Below, one piece after another: positions 1-12,010 of a stretch of DNA of 64,000 bases; the stretch's first letter is position 1; each line of letters begins with the position of its first letter. This DNA is from Lactarius indigo (Eukaryota; Basidiomycota; Agaricomycetes; Russulales; Russulaceae), in contig JAFKAC010000015.1 in assembly GCA_025766275.1 (NCBI GenBank), positions 1,054,001 to 1,118,000 of the forward strand, given 5' to 3'. The position numbers and the translations under genes are program-made. A model generated the notes under the pieces. It worked only from the letters and a program-made list of their open reading frames with translations, had not been told where the DNA came from and made no database searches.

Positions 1-27
1 AGCGCGTCTCGAGATCTTGTCAACTTG

Positions 28-2926
28 ATGTCGTTGGCAGGGGAAGCGACACCGGACTCGCCTCTTGCGGTTTTCACCCTCCCAATTCCTTCGCAACTGT
101 CCATCCCACCCTCTCTATCGTATGACACACATCGTAGCGCCCACACACCCCTCGTCATCGACAATGGTTCCAACAGCCTGAGGTTCGGCTTCGCCACTCT
201 CACGACACCACAGGTTGCCCCGAACATAGTCTCAAAGTATAAGGAACGCAAGGCCGGAAAACAACTTCTCTTGTTTGGTGATGCCGTGGACGCGGAGAGT
301 GGCGCGCGATCACAGGCCAAGACACCATGGGAGGGGGACGTGCTACTCAACTTCGATGCATTAGTGAGCGCTGCTTAAACCGCGACTGAGCTACGGGTTT
401 CTCATCCATCCCGTAATGAGTAGGAACATGCTTTGGACTACGCCCTCATTCGGCTTGGGGTTGACACGCCGACCGTCGACCATCCTGTGATCATGACAGA
501 GCGTTTGGCGTCACCGCTTCATTCACGAGCGCGTGTGTACCTTATTTCTCTCGTATTCCGTGTTCGTTCATTCATTTTTAGTAACGTCGGAACTCATGTT
601 CGAGCTCTACTCTGTACCATGCTCTGACGTATGCCGTCGACGCCGTCATGTCCTTCTATCTCAACAACCGCCCCACGCCTCCATCTGTTTCACCTACCGC
701 CAGTGGGCTCGCCATATCATTCAATACCGCGTCCACATCCGTCATCCCTATCCTAGATGGTAAGGGTATCATGAGCCAAGCAAAACGGTACGCCATCCGC
801 CTCGGGAGGTCGCCTGACCTCGAATTAATTCGAAATTACGAAGAATACAGTGGGGATCACACCAAGCATCCGAATACCTCCTCAAGACTATCCAACTCAA
901 ATACCCGACATTCTCAACGCGTGTAACAACCGCTCATACGAATGTCTGTGCTTGTTCCTTCACCCTTGTCCCTCGTTCACCAACTTGCGCGACCAGTGGA
1001 TGTTGCATACATTCTGCGAGATGTCACCAGACTACACCGCACTCCTCCGGCGCCTGCGCGACCCACTGCAATTGCGCGCTGTGGAACGTATCGTGCAGTT
1101 CCCTTTCGTTCTGCCTGTCGTAGACGAGCGCACGGAGGAAGAACTCGCCCGTGCGGCGGAGAAGCGGCGGGAGCAAGGCAAAAAACTACAAGAAATGGCA
1201 GCCAAGGCTCGCATTGAAAAAGTACCGTGGTCAAATAAAAGTCATACACCGTATTTATACTAACGCGACGAGCAGCTCGTCCAGAAGGAGAGTGACTTGC
1301 AATACTTAACAAACCTGAAGGAGCGGAGAGCTGAGGAGACGAAACGGGAGTGGCAAGTATGTATACTTTCCATTCTTCGTTACGCCCTCCTCATGGGACC
1401 TTCCCGTCGCAGAGTTTGCTCCAGTCGGAAGGCTTCAGCGATGATGCTGCCCTCGACCAAGCCATCAAGAAACTCGAAGCCGACTTGAAAAAGACGCGGA
1501 AAAAAGCTGCCAACGATAGCGATGACGTCATAGTAAGCACTCGTGTTTTCTCATCCTTCCGAAGTAGACGGACTGGCTCTTGCCGCAGGAAGAACCCTCC
1601 TTCCCGCTCGTCGATACGCCAGATGAACAGGTAACCTTCGCTTTCAATCAAAGTGATTGCATCACGTGATCGTTAAAACAAACCCATCCCACAGCTTGAC
1701 GAAGAGGGTCTCAAGGAGAAGAAGAAACAAAAACTTCTCAAGGCTGGATTTGAGGCCCGCGCTCGTGCACGGCGCGAGAAAGAAAAGGCACAGGAGGAGC
1801 GTGCTGCTGAGGAGCGCAAAGAAGACGAGGAACGAGCAGCGGACCCATCAGCGTGGGTCACGCGGGTTCGTGCAGAGCATGCCTCCGTCATGGAGCGCAT
1901 CAAGGAGCGCAACCGACGCAAGGCTGCACTCGGCGATCGTAAGAGCGCGGCGGCACAGGCCCGAATGAAAAACATTGCCAGTCTTGCAGCCGACGAGCGC
2001 GTTAGCAAAAAGCGACGAAAGGGTGGTGGTGGTGCGTATGGCCGTTGTGATTTATTAAACCCCATCCATCGCTCACGACACGCGATTCAGAGGACATGTT
2101 CGGCGCAGACGATGAGGACTGGGCCATCTATCGCAAGATTGTGCGTATTATCCCTTGCACCCATATGCCTTATCTGATGAGGTTCTTCCTTAGAATACGG
2201 CGGCTGTGTCGTCGGACGAAGAGGATGATATCACTCAACTACAGGCCGTCGAGCACAAGCTTCTCACGCATGACCCCACCTTTGGGATCGATCAGACCCA
2301 TGCCGCGCTCTCATCCCAGCGTTCGGCGTTCATGTCCGCCTTCCGGCCGCAGTACGTCGACGGCGATGTCGAAGGTATGCTTGCTTATCTAGTTTTGTCA
2401 ATGCGCCGAAACCAATGATATGACAAATCATGGCGTTGCATCGCAGGTCGCGCGCGGATCCATCTGAGCATCGAACGCTGGCGCGTGTGCGAGACGTGGT
2501 TCGCGCCGAGTATGGCAGGTGTCGACAGTGCAGGGCTTGGCGAAGTGTTGCAGACCGTCCTCGCTTCATTTTCCCTCGCAGACCGCGGGCGTCTCGTTCA
2601 GGTGCGTTCTCTCTCTTTCCCATACGCGACGCCTTACCAACGCCGACGACGGACGCAGAACGTCTTCCTCACAGGATCGCCCGCACAAATGCCCGGCCTT
2701 GCGGACCGGCTGCACACAACGCTCCGACCGATCCTCCCACCCGAGATGCCGCTCCGCATCGTGCGCGCGACAGACCCGTCAATGGACGCGTGGCGTGGGA
2801 ATGGCGGCGTTCGCGCAGACGGATGAGCTGAAGCGCGTGGCAGTGAGCAAGGCGGAGTATGAGGAGTGGGGCGGAGAGCGCGTGCGCCGGTGGTGGGGAG
2901 GGAATTGGAATGCGAGCATGTCATGA
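28..2926 (+). CDS. ARP5: Actin-related protein 5 (INO80 complex subunit)
   Basis: Nuclear actin-fold subunit of the INO80 remodeller; with Ies6 it couples ATP hydrolysis to nucleosome sliding. The first exon carries the actin phosphate-loop motif LVIDNGSNSLRFGFA (about residue 44) and continues with KYKERK. Later exons give LDYALIRLGV, MTERLASPLHSRA, the Arp5-specific WMLHTFCEMSPDY segment, then a long charged Lys/Glu/Arg-rich insertion (about 1090-2030), which is the Arp5 hallmark. The C-terminal actin lobe follows: RARIHLSIERWRVCE and NVFLTGSPAQMPGLADRL, ending GGNWNASMS. At least seven short introns break the frame; the first is gtgagc...gagtag after the codon at about 361-363. Start chosen at the first ATG in frame with the actin motif; an upstream start outside the window cannot be excluded. 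Family assignment is firm; exon edges are approximate. Confidence 0.92.
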
Positions 2927-3844
2927 AGGGGAACGCTTGCCTGTGACAATAGCTTATCCTTGTTTCGCTGCGGGATGAGGGAGGGCTGAGGCTATTACCA
3001 AGAAGATCGTATGGGCTATGGCTTGTCCTGGCCGTGGGTTTCCTGGCCTCGGTCTCGAGCGAGCAGCACTTGTCAGGCGTCGTATTGGCGAGGCCACTTG
3101 GTGTATTTAGGGATCGATTTCGGTATGGCGATGAGGTTGGCAACAGCAGCAGTTTCCGTAGAAGCGCTCGCCTCCGAGCAACTATTTATGTGTTCACACG
3201 CATTCAAACCCCTTCGAGAGTCGCCCTAGCTTGAAAAGATGGGCATTCGTCACTTGAACACTCTGTTTGACTATCGACAAAAAAGAAACAAAGGCCTGCC
3301 CGGCGCACGGGACACAAGGCTGAGACCTCAAGAGACAGACACATACAAACCATGACTACTCCATATTTTGATCTCACCGTAATTTCTTTTGGAATGAGGA
3401 AAGGATACAGTATCGAGATTTGCATGCAGCAGGTTTTTGTCGGTGCGCCGGGATCGACAGTACTATCTCGATCACTAGCTCTTACATAATGAATGTTTCT
3501 CCTCCAGGTCATTCAACGCATCTTTCGCGGGGGTGATTATCACGCGAAGGGTATCTATGTCAGCCTCTAATGAGCTAACGGAAGTGTGCGCCTCCTTGGG
3601 TGAAATATGTCTATTTGGATCTCGTTCTTGCGGCTGTTCGATTCTGTCATCGCGATCCAAGTCGTCGTCCCCCTAAAATCGACACTCTCTTTGATTCCAT
3701 GCAGAGGGATTCCACGGCGGATATTGGCAGGTACACTCCGTGGTTGGATTCCCAATTCTCGGAAGTGTTTCACTATACACTGGGCTGACAAGCAACGTCG
3801 GTCTAGAGCCGACATGTGGGCTGACTTGGGATGCAAAAAAACGG
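2927..3844. other. Intergenic stretch, no supported gene
   Basis: This holds the ARP5 3' flank and the upstream region of the coiled-coil gene that follows. A minus-strand reading at 3475-3600 gives a short helical segment (SSLEADIDTLRV...LNDLEEKHSL) that resembles the coiled N-terminus of many mushroom F-box proteins, but it has no start context and no following domain, so it is not called as a gene. Confidence 0.4.
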
Positions 3845-3851
3845 TATATAA
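3845..3851 (+). promoter_or_regulatory. TATA box of coiled-coil gene 1
   Basis: A perfect TATATAA lies 75 bp upstream of the ATG at 3920. The paralogous gene at 12011 has the same heptamer at the same distance, which supports both the element and the two start codons. Confidence 0.6.
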
Positions 3852-3919
3852 CCCCGTCCATTCACCCAGGTTTTCCCCATCGAATACACGTCTCCAACTC
3901 TCAGCATCTCCAGTTCACA

Positions 3920-6900
3920 ATGTTTCAAGTAATCTTCGCCTTCACGGCAAGGTTTCTGCACCTCGGCAACATGTTGCGAGGGCTTGCACGCGGAGTCCTT
4001 GCTCTCAGAAACCTTCGCGACATCACCTCTAATCTTATTCCCACCCTCTGTTCTCCGCCGCCCACCAACCTCCTGGAGGCTCCTATTGCTCCCATGGAGC
4101 CTCTGGGGGAATTCAGAACGCCAAGCTCATTTGGAGAGTTAATCGTAATCGAGAGCCCTCCACTCGTTCTGCCGTCTTCCATTCCTACACTTGGTTATCA
4201 ATCCTCCCTCGTCACTGTCACACCGAACCACCTCCCGATCTCGTGCCTCTTCTTTTATTCCTTGCCTTTATTTCTGGATTTTTGCTTCTTCTGCCAGGAC
4301 TCGTATACGTATGCTCCGCTATTGCCAACAGGACCTCTGCCTTTGCCTATTCATCAAGAAAGATTTCGAAAGCCTATAATTTCAAGCTCGCATTTAGTCT
4401 CAAGCCTGTTCTCGTGCCCATATTCAGTCTCGTGCCCGTTTTTAGCCTCAAGCCCGTTTTCCGTCTCGTGCATCATTTATTTCAGACTCAGATCTTTTCT
4501 CGTCATCATTCTGTGTTACTTGCCTCATTGCTTCTGTTGTGGACCACGGTACGCGGCCCTCACTCTCCCAACCGTTCTTCTATGTTGACCAAATCCCTCA
4601 GCCTGCCATTGCATCTTTCTGCGCATTCATTTGCATTGTATTCAAGCTACCCATCTACTATCAATTCTCAAACACGGTGAGCATCGTTACTTATGTGTAT
4701 ACATAGCTTACTCTAGCGTTTCAGATTGTCGGTTTCCTGCAGCGCTGCGGGTTGTTGACCAAGCGGGACACTCAGACCCCCCCTATCCTGAATGCGATTT
4801 ACGATCAAATATTAAATAGAACCGTTACATACAATAAGCTGACCTGGTACAGGAGTCCGCCTGCCGAACCCAAACAAGAGCAGACGCAGACTACAAGCTC
4901 GTATCTAGTAGAGATTGAGCACCAATACCGCGAACAGGAACTGTTAGCCTCTCTGGCGCAGCACAAGCTAGAGCTGGAGGAGGAGAAGCAGCACAGGCTT
5001 AGAACTCAGCGCATCTACTCGGAATTTGTCGATTCCCAGAACTCCCTACGCCGGCAACTGGAGGTTTCACGCACTCGCGAAGGGAAGCTGAAGGACGACC
5101 TGCGTGCAGCCGAAACAGAGCGACGGGAACTGAAAGATCTCATCGCTACTCTCGAAGCCTCTGACGCCGTTTTTCGCGCGGAACTCACGGCTGCCGATAA
5201 TGAGTCTCGCGGGGCCGCGCAATTGATCGACCGTCAATCGAAGCTTGCGGCAGAGAAGGACCATGTCATCCGATCGACTACCAAAGATTTACTCGCCGTG
5301 CGCGCCAAACTCCAGGACGCCGAAGAAAAGATCGCGCGTTTGGATACTGAACTCCAGAGCGAGCGCGACCTCCGGACCCATAAGATAAAGGAACTATCCG
5401 ACGAACAAGCCAAGTCCCGGGGTCGTTATGAAGCCGAGATGCGCCGCATCGCTAAGAAAGCAGAGGAAGTACAGGGACAAATGGACCTGTTGAACGACAT
5501 GCTTTCACTGTCCCGTAACCGCACGCAGTCCCTACTGGGCAACGCTCACACACCTAGCCTCAGAAACCACGCAATTGTAATCGCGCCGGACGACACCGGA
5601 CAACCTCCGCCACCTCCATTGGAACTTATCCCCGACGTTCTAACACGTCCCCTCGATCCCATCAACAAACCGCGACCTCCTTTCTCGCCCAAATCGCTGC
5701 GGCTGACCCCCGAACGGAACAGCCGTGATCCTACCCGCCACTCACGCGACCTCCCACGCCAGATCTCTGCATGTCTCGACCGAGTATCCGACACCGCCAA
5801 TTCCTGGCATACGGGTGTGGAGAAGTTGCTTGAGACGATTTACCGATTGGAAGCAGAGCGCGCTCGGGAGGCGGAATCCCGCGAGCGGTCCGAGCAGGTC
5901 CTGCAAGAGGAACTGGCGGCAACGAAGGAGCGGCTGTCCGCGATGCAAGAAGAACTTGCGGCAACAAAGGAGCAACTCTGCGCGTCGCAAGAGGAACTGG
6001 CGATAACGAAGGAGCAGCTGCGCGTGACTCAAGAAGATGTCGCCACCACGCGTCGCGAGCTCGATCGAGGGCGGGAAGCGCTCCGGGATATGAAGGCGTA
6101 CGCCGGGGACGTCAAACGTGAACTAGAAGCCTGCCAGGTGAAGTTGAAAAGCGTTCAAGATGCGCGGCGCGCCGGCATCGTCAAGTTTTTCGATGCCGTC
6201 GAACTGTTGCGTCGGCGCAGGGCCGACCTCGAGTCTCTCAGGGCCCAGGCGGAAGCGTCGAAGTCCAAACACTCGCAAGCCTCATCACTCTCTGCCATGC
6301 TACGGAAGCGCGTGACGGCCCTAGAAGCCGAAGTGGAGTCATTAAACCGCAATCAGAAGTGTACAGAGGTGCCCCCAGCCCACGCCAATTCAGGGTCGTT
6401 TTTCCTTGCAGATACGGGTTTGTGCACATCTCGCGATTTCTGTTGTCTTGTATGCTGATATACTTCGGGTCTACTAGATCCCATACCTGCCGCACACAGC
6501 GCCGATATCCAAACGCACGGCTCCTTATATATGAAGCTCTCGACATCCTTGCGTTCTTTTCTCAGTTCATCATTGCCGCGATCCCCATCTAGCAACCTTT
6601 TCCCCAGCTCAAGTGAAGACCCACCTCATACCATTGTCAGTTTAGATAATGTTCCTTTGACTCTTAATCCTCCAGAGCGCCCGAATCTATCCACAACACC
6701 CCATCTCCCGCCTCCATCAAGAATTGTCTCGTCCCCATCGCCGACTCGGAATTGTTCCGTGGCGTCCTTGCCTGTAGGGAGCTGCGTCGATCCAGTGGAC
6801 TGGCCACCCATTGGATATACGCTACAACCTTCAGGTAGGAATGCCGAACAAGATAGTGGCGTTGGTGTTGGGGTGAGTGAAACGCCTTCAAGTCAAAGAG

Positions 6901-8699
6901 CCACGCTGACAAACCCTTTTCTTACTAAAAAGACGCCGCCATCACCACTCCAGGAGGCTGACCACACATCAGCCACATCGTCTACTTCCCGCAATTTGTC
7001 AAATCTCCCTCTTGCGCAGATTAGTCGTGAGTTGACTGCAGAGCAACTCTAGGTTCTTGGTTCTGACAAAGACGGCCATTGACTCTCGTGCCTCAGGACC
7101 CTTGGTACTCGGTGATCCGGATCATCGTTTTGGGGTGCACGGTAGTGCTTCGTCCCATTTGATCAATACTACAGCCAACAAAGACCCACCAAACTCGGCT
7201 CCAGCCTCCCCTTCGCAACTATCAGCTCTTTCGTCTCCAATTCGCAATTTCATTTACTTGCTGCTGGGTTATGAAGAAATTCCACCCAGATCACGGCAGA
7301 ACCACAGTCACGGTGAGGCTGCAAGCACGAGCTTGGCTCTGTCGAGTCCGGCCCGACCATCGCCTCCGAGCTCTGGGCCCGCTCAGCTAGTACGTCACAA
7401 GACGAGTCTCGCAAGGCGTCTCGCGTCCTTTTCGGGAGATGCTAATAGCACTTCGCAGCCCCAGCCTCGTGACTCGTCGTCTCATCTTCTCCACGCCGAA
7501 CCCAAGGAAGGTAACCTTGGAACTCTGGAAGGTGACGTACCTGCCTTTCAGGGAAAGGACTGGATACTCACGTATGCCGGACCTCCCTAGATCTCTGCGA
7601 TTGGAACCTCTCGACGAGCGCCCCCCATGGAGACGGGATGCTTCGTCAACAAACCGTCATCTCTACGCAATCGCGACCAGTTGGCGATAGTGGTGGGACA
7701 AGTCACGAGGCGGCGGCGGCTTACGCCTGTGTCAGCCCCCAGGACGATCGTCTCTTGGTGCTGACCCCCCAAGAGCCCCCCCACCCATTCGGGTCGAATG
7801 ACACCGGTGGTACCCTGGTGAGCTACCCTTCGTCGGATATATCTCCTCTGCGGCTAATAAATCGTGCCAAAGTGTACCACGGCGCCAGATCGTCTGGGGT
7901 TTCAACACTCATCGCAATTGGCCTCAGTGGCTTATGCCCGACCTTTCCGTCTCCCGCCCTTGTCCCGCCTCCGCCCTGAAGCCATCCCTGGAAGGTATGT
8001 AAGAACACTGGATTGTCGGGAGCTAGGACTGACGTCTGAGACCAGTGACTACCCCCACAGTGCCCTGTCGAGCCACACCCCGCCGGGATCTCCGCCGTCA
8101 TACCCCCCTGCGTTTTTGCAGTCAAGCCCTCTCTCAGAGCCCATTCACATGATATCGAGTTCAAGTTCGCACCTTGTGCAGCCTCCAGTAGCGCAGAGCC
8201 TGATGCCTGGCGCCCTCGAATGCAACACCAAGTTTACGCCTCAATCACCGCTACCGCGTCTACTTCCGGGGTTGCTCGATCCAATCGTCATTCGCGAGCG
8301 GGAATTCCTAGAAGACGATTCTCCGTGCACCTTTAGCAATCGGAAGAAGACTCGGCGCCCCAACCAGCGTCGGGCTTACTCGCGCCCGCGATTCATACCA
8401 ACACTCGACTATGGGCTCCCTGAAGACTTTAGTGCGTACCTTCCCTGACTGAGCGTGGTCTATTTGTTTTCTGGTTCTGACTTTGGTACATAATAGTACC
8501 CGGCACTGGACGCGTCACTACTGAACGGCCCGATCGGGGACTGGATGACGACTTCGCATACCTCATACCTCTAGACTGCCCAACTAGCACGCCAGTGGCA
8601 ATATCTAGGAGGCTGGCTTTGAAGCGCCCTTCGCCAGAGTCAGAGGAGAAATTACCCAGCTTTGGGGTTTCTCCTCCTCAGTTAATAATTGATATTTAG
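3920..8699 (+). CDS. Unrecognised multi-pass membrane / coiled-coil / Pro-Ser-rich protein (paralogue 1)
   Basis: I do not recognise this family. The start MFQVIFAFTARFLHLG is chosen from the TATA box 75 bp upstream. Hydrophobic segments follow (VPLLLFLAFISGFLLLLPG at about 4240-4300; LLASLLLLWTT joined by an intron at about 4549-4602 to AIASFCAFICIVF). A long coiled coil spans about 4850-6350, interrupted by a Pro-rich linker (TGQPPPPPLELIPDVL, about 5600) and containing four 14-residue repeats at 5904-6071. An intron at about 6419-6478 leads into Ser/Pro-rich exons (6480-7590 and about 7860-8440); the last intron (about 8431-8498) joins to a tail ending LPSFGVSPPQLIIDI. Frames close across the three introns after 4548, 4676 and 6418; joins near 3950-4080, 7050 and 7590-7860 are not resolved, so the 3' half could be a separate gene. 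Confidence 0.5.
5904..6071 (+). repeat. Four tandem 42-bp units in the coiled coil
   Basis: Units at 5904, 5946, 5988 and 6030 encode 14-residue repeats of the type QEELAATKEQLxxx; the first three are close to identical and the fourth (QEDVATTRRELDRG) is diverged. Fourteen residues are two heptads, so repeat number can change without disturbing the coiled coil. Confidence 0.85.
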
Positions 8700-9276
8700 T
8701 TTAAGTTTAAGTTTAATTTTATCTTTTAGTTTAGTTTTAAGTTTGAGTTTAGTTTAAGTTTAGTTTAGTTTACTGTCATTCAAGTTTTCGTTTGATTTTT
8801 AGTTTGATTAATGTTTTCATTTGATTTAATTTTTAGTTTGATTTTTTAGTTTGATATTCTTCAAATTTAATTTAATATCTTAGAAATTTATTAACAACGA
8901 AATGATTTAAGTGTAGTTGTTGTAGGAGCCTGCGACGGCGACACCCATGGGGGTAAAGAGGACGCTGTTGATCTACGACTATAGGCTTGGATCCTATATT
9001 TGGTTTTATCGGTGATTGGATGTTATCCGTCCAAATCCCAAGTGGTCGTGGGTGTTTGCTTTTTGACTGATGGATTCAGATGGGGGGTAACCTCCCGAGA
9101 CTCACGTGAAATCCTTCAAGTGACGGCCGTTCCTGAGGCTTGAGGCCTGAGCGAGTGACGTCCATTCCTCTTGGGGTGTGAAAAAAAACATCTGCCAGCG
9201 TAATCTCATTGGCACGTCCTAACGACACAGGGTGATAAATATACTGTCACAAATACTGGTAAGGGGGTCCGCGTAT
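8700..9276. repeat. T-rich low-complexity tract and flank
   Basis: From about 8695 to 8880 the plus strand is built of TTTAAG / TTTAGT / TTTAATT variants, starting directly at the stop codon of the preceding gene. Nothing supported is seen from 8880 to 9276. Confidence 0.6.
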
Positions 9277-11208
9277 TCAGGAGCAAGAACTACGCTTCTC
9301 GAGGTCGGCGGGCATGTTACTTTCCAACAATGACAGGCTGAGATGACGACGTGCTCCAGGTGTGGGAGGTGGCGTGGTCCTACCCACTGTGGGAAGAGTG
9401 CCGTGTTGGAGCGGGAGACGTGCTAAAGCCCCGGAATGGGCGTCACTTTGGAGCTGAGATAAGGTGATCGCGCCGCCGTCGGATCCCATAAACTTCCGCC
9501 GGATGTGGCTTCTGGAATTCAAACTGCATGTCGGAGTCAGAAGGCCTTGGATAACGGACGAAGACTGTGCGACCACCTACACAGACATAAAAGAACATGA
9601 ATACAGTCGAACTTGCAAAATGTAGAAAGGAAGGTATATCCAGTTGTGTTGGTAGATGGAGACCTGCGAAAGGGTGAGCAGTGGACACGGATCTAGAAGA
9701 GCAGCGCAGCGAGCGCGCCAAGAGGCACTACTGACCATAATAAGGCACGCAATGGCAGAAATACTAAGGTATCATCGAATTTAGGTCTGGCGGGGGATTT
9801 GAAGTGGAGGATATACGCACGCTGTAAGGGTCCCACAGCTAATGGTGTATAAGGCAAGCGTGTTGAGGATGGAATCTGTCCTGCTGGGAAGTGAGTTGAT
9901 TGTCGAACAGCCGACACCCCGAACAAACCTTGGAATGTTCGTACGGTTTTTGAGGAGAAAACACACCATACTCGTTGTAATGATCATGTCGCATGCTACC
10001 TGCATGGCTACCGAAGCGATGAAGAAGCGCAACTTTGAATAGTGGGCAACGGACTAGCTAGTATGGTTGGATCGATTCACTTACCTTGTTATGAGCTTCC
10101 GTTTCGTTCGGAGTTATAGCCCTGGAATCGAAGTCAGATTTCGCGACGATGCTCAAAGATTGGGATTTCCCACGCATACAGGCTAATACAAAATACTGGA
10201 GTAACGGTTGATGCTTCTGTTGGTGAAATAGGAACTACAAGACGCACACTGTCCAAAGGCTGCGAATGGATTTTGCGGTCGATCGAGATAGGTTTTGGGA
10301 GAAATTTGGATTTATACGCACAGAACGCGGTCAAGGAAAGTACAATCTATGGCCCCTCAATTGTTAATCTACGGCACGAGGGGAATGCAAATGTAAGCTT
10401 ACGATGACAATCGGCATATAGATAGACCCCTTGCTTACTAGGAGGTGGTCAGCCAGGAAACCACTAGATTACAGGCTGTACGTACGTCGATACACCCGGT
10501 ACGCATAGAAGCTAGGGTAATGAAATTAACGATGCGGCGCCCATTAACCTAAAATTGACGTACTGCTGGATGAGAACTTCCAGAAACACTGTTGTCAAAG
10601 TTGAGCGGGTTGTATTCCAGGCAACACGGGAACGACGTACTTCCTGTGATTCCGATGGACTAGGGGATAGTCAATATGGCACTTCCGAAATAGGAGCAAC
10701 CTTACCGGGATGCTCCTGCAGTGCGTCATCGAGGCAATCAGACGCTCGCAGACACAATTACGGGCCTACCAACCATGGCATACGAGTGTCGGCGACGTAA
10801 TCTCCGAAATTTGTAATGCTCGTGATATATGATCCGTGCGCGGCAAAGGCTAGGTTCACAGAATCTACCACCCTGTATGTTGACCGCCGGAGAAGTGAGT
10901 GGGTCGCCTCGAAAACAAAAATTAGGACGCATACATGAGCAGTGAGACCTTCAATCCATATTACGATCAATGAAGACGATGCACGATTGCCAGCTAACTT
11001 ACGAGAATCTTGAGAAAAATGGGGTCTTTGTTGCCGTGGACGGTGTAGTACGCGTAACCTTGCTGCCAAGTAATTCCATATACTCTAAAGTGGAGAATAT
11101 CAGCTCTCAGACATCACGATGCATGGATAGGAGAACCTACATCGCTGAGAGGACGACGCCGATGAACAATGCTCCGAGATTGTTGTCCTCAGGAACGAGG
11201 GCACCCAT
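9277..11208 (-). CDS. DUF6534-type membrane protein, copy A
   Basis: A basidiomycete multi-pass membrane family of unknown function. The minus-strand start MGALVPEDNNLGALFIGVV matches the starts of copies B, C and E in this window. Further exons show LAFAAHGSYITSITNFGDY, the splice into WSIP, the central block CDMIITTSMVCFLLKNRT followed by RTDSILNTLALYTISCG, and the tail SLNSRSHIRRKF, ending at a stop at 9277. Many short introns separate these blocks. It lies between the two coiled-coil paralogues and runs against them. Exon joins were not all solved, so it may be intact or decaying. Confidence 0.6.
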
Positions 11209-11935
11209 CCTGCGTCGTAAACGGGAATGGTTGTTGAGCTGACGACCCTCTTATACTGCTTCAGGTTCATCGAGCTTCTCGTCTCGGACTTATCCTGAGT
11301 GTCATTGGACCTTCGGAGTACATGATGGCGTCTGAGGCCAGTGATTTATCCCGGCCATCGATATCAGCAGATTACCGGCAACGGAGCCCAGAACAGAAAT
11401 GTTCAGGCTAGTGGCTGTGCACCTATGACGAGGGCGCTAGAAAAATGATGACATGGTGCCAATGACTGACAAATACTATTCATCGACTGAGACCGCCGTT
11501 TTCTTGCATTGTACGAACCGTTTTCAAGTTATGCGATCCGGCACTGGCCGCTTCTAGAGGTACCTGAAATCGGGAGATATCAAAATCGGCGCCGGGTAAA
11601 CACGGGCCGCAATCCAGCCCGCGGCTGGCAAGTGGCCACCATCCATCTTTCAAACTGAACCGGAAAGCTAGAACCGCTGTCTCAATTCTGACTAACTTCG
11701 CATGCAATACTAGTGAATTAATTGCGAGTTGGTCAGAATTGAGAGGCCGATCGCTGCTCGATTTTGCAGAATATGGAGGCTGGTAATTTTGCCTCACATC
11801 TGCCCAGCCCATATCAACATCGAAGTGGGCACGATCAAAACACGCAAACCCAGAAGTACTCGTTTTGATTCAGCCTGTTTAGATCTAGGCTAGATGAGAA
11901 AATGCGAAGTACGTTGCCATCCATACCCTGGCGCA
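11209..11935. other. Intergenic stretch, no supported gene
   Basis: Upstream region of DUF6534 copy A (minus) and of coiled-coil gene 2 (plus). Minus-strand open frames here (11480-11812) show no recognisable domain. Confidence 0.4.
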
Positions 11936-11942
11936 TATATAA
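11936..11942 (+). promoter_or_regulatory. TATA box of coiled-coil gene 2
   Basis: TATATAA, 75 bp upstream of the ATG at 12011, the same spacing as in paralogue 1 (3845 to 3920). Confidence 0.6.
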
Positions 11943-12010
11943 CGCCCTGCCAGTCGACGTACCCTCTATCATTGAACAACATCCAGTGATTCAACGCCTT
12001 TGCCAACGCA

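Noticed and set aside
3740..4588. One continuous 282-codon frame as the whole first gene
   Set aside because: The second half in this frame is low-quality; the hydrophobic segments and downstream coiled coil are reached in other frames through introns that close in phase.
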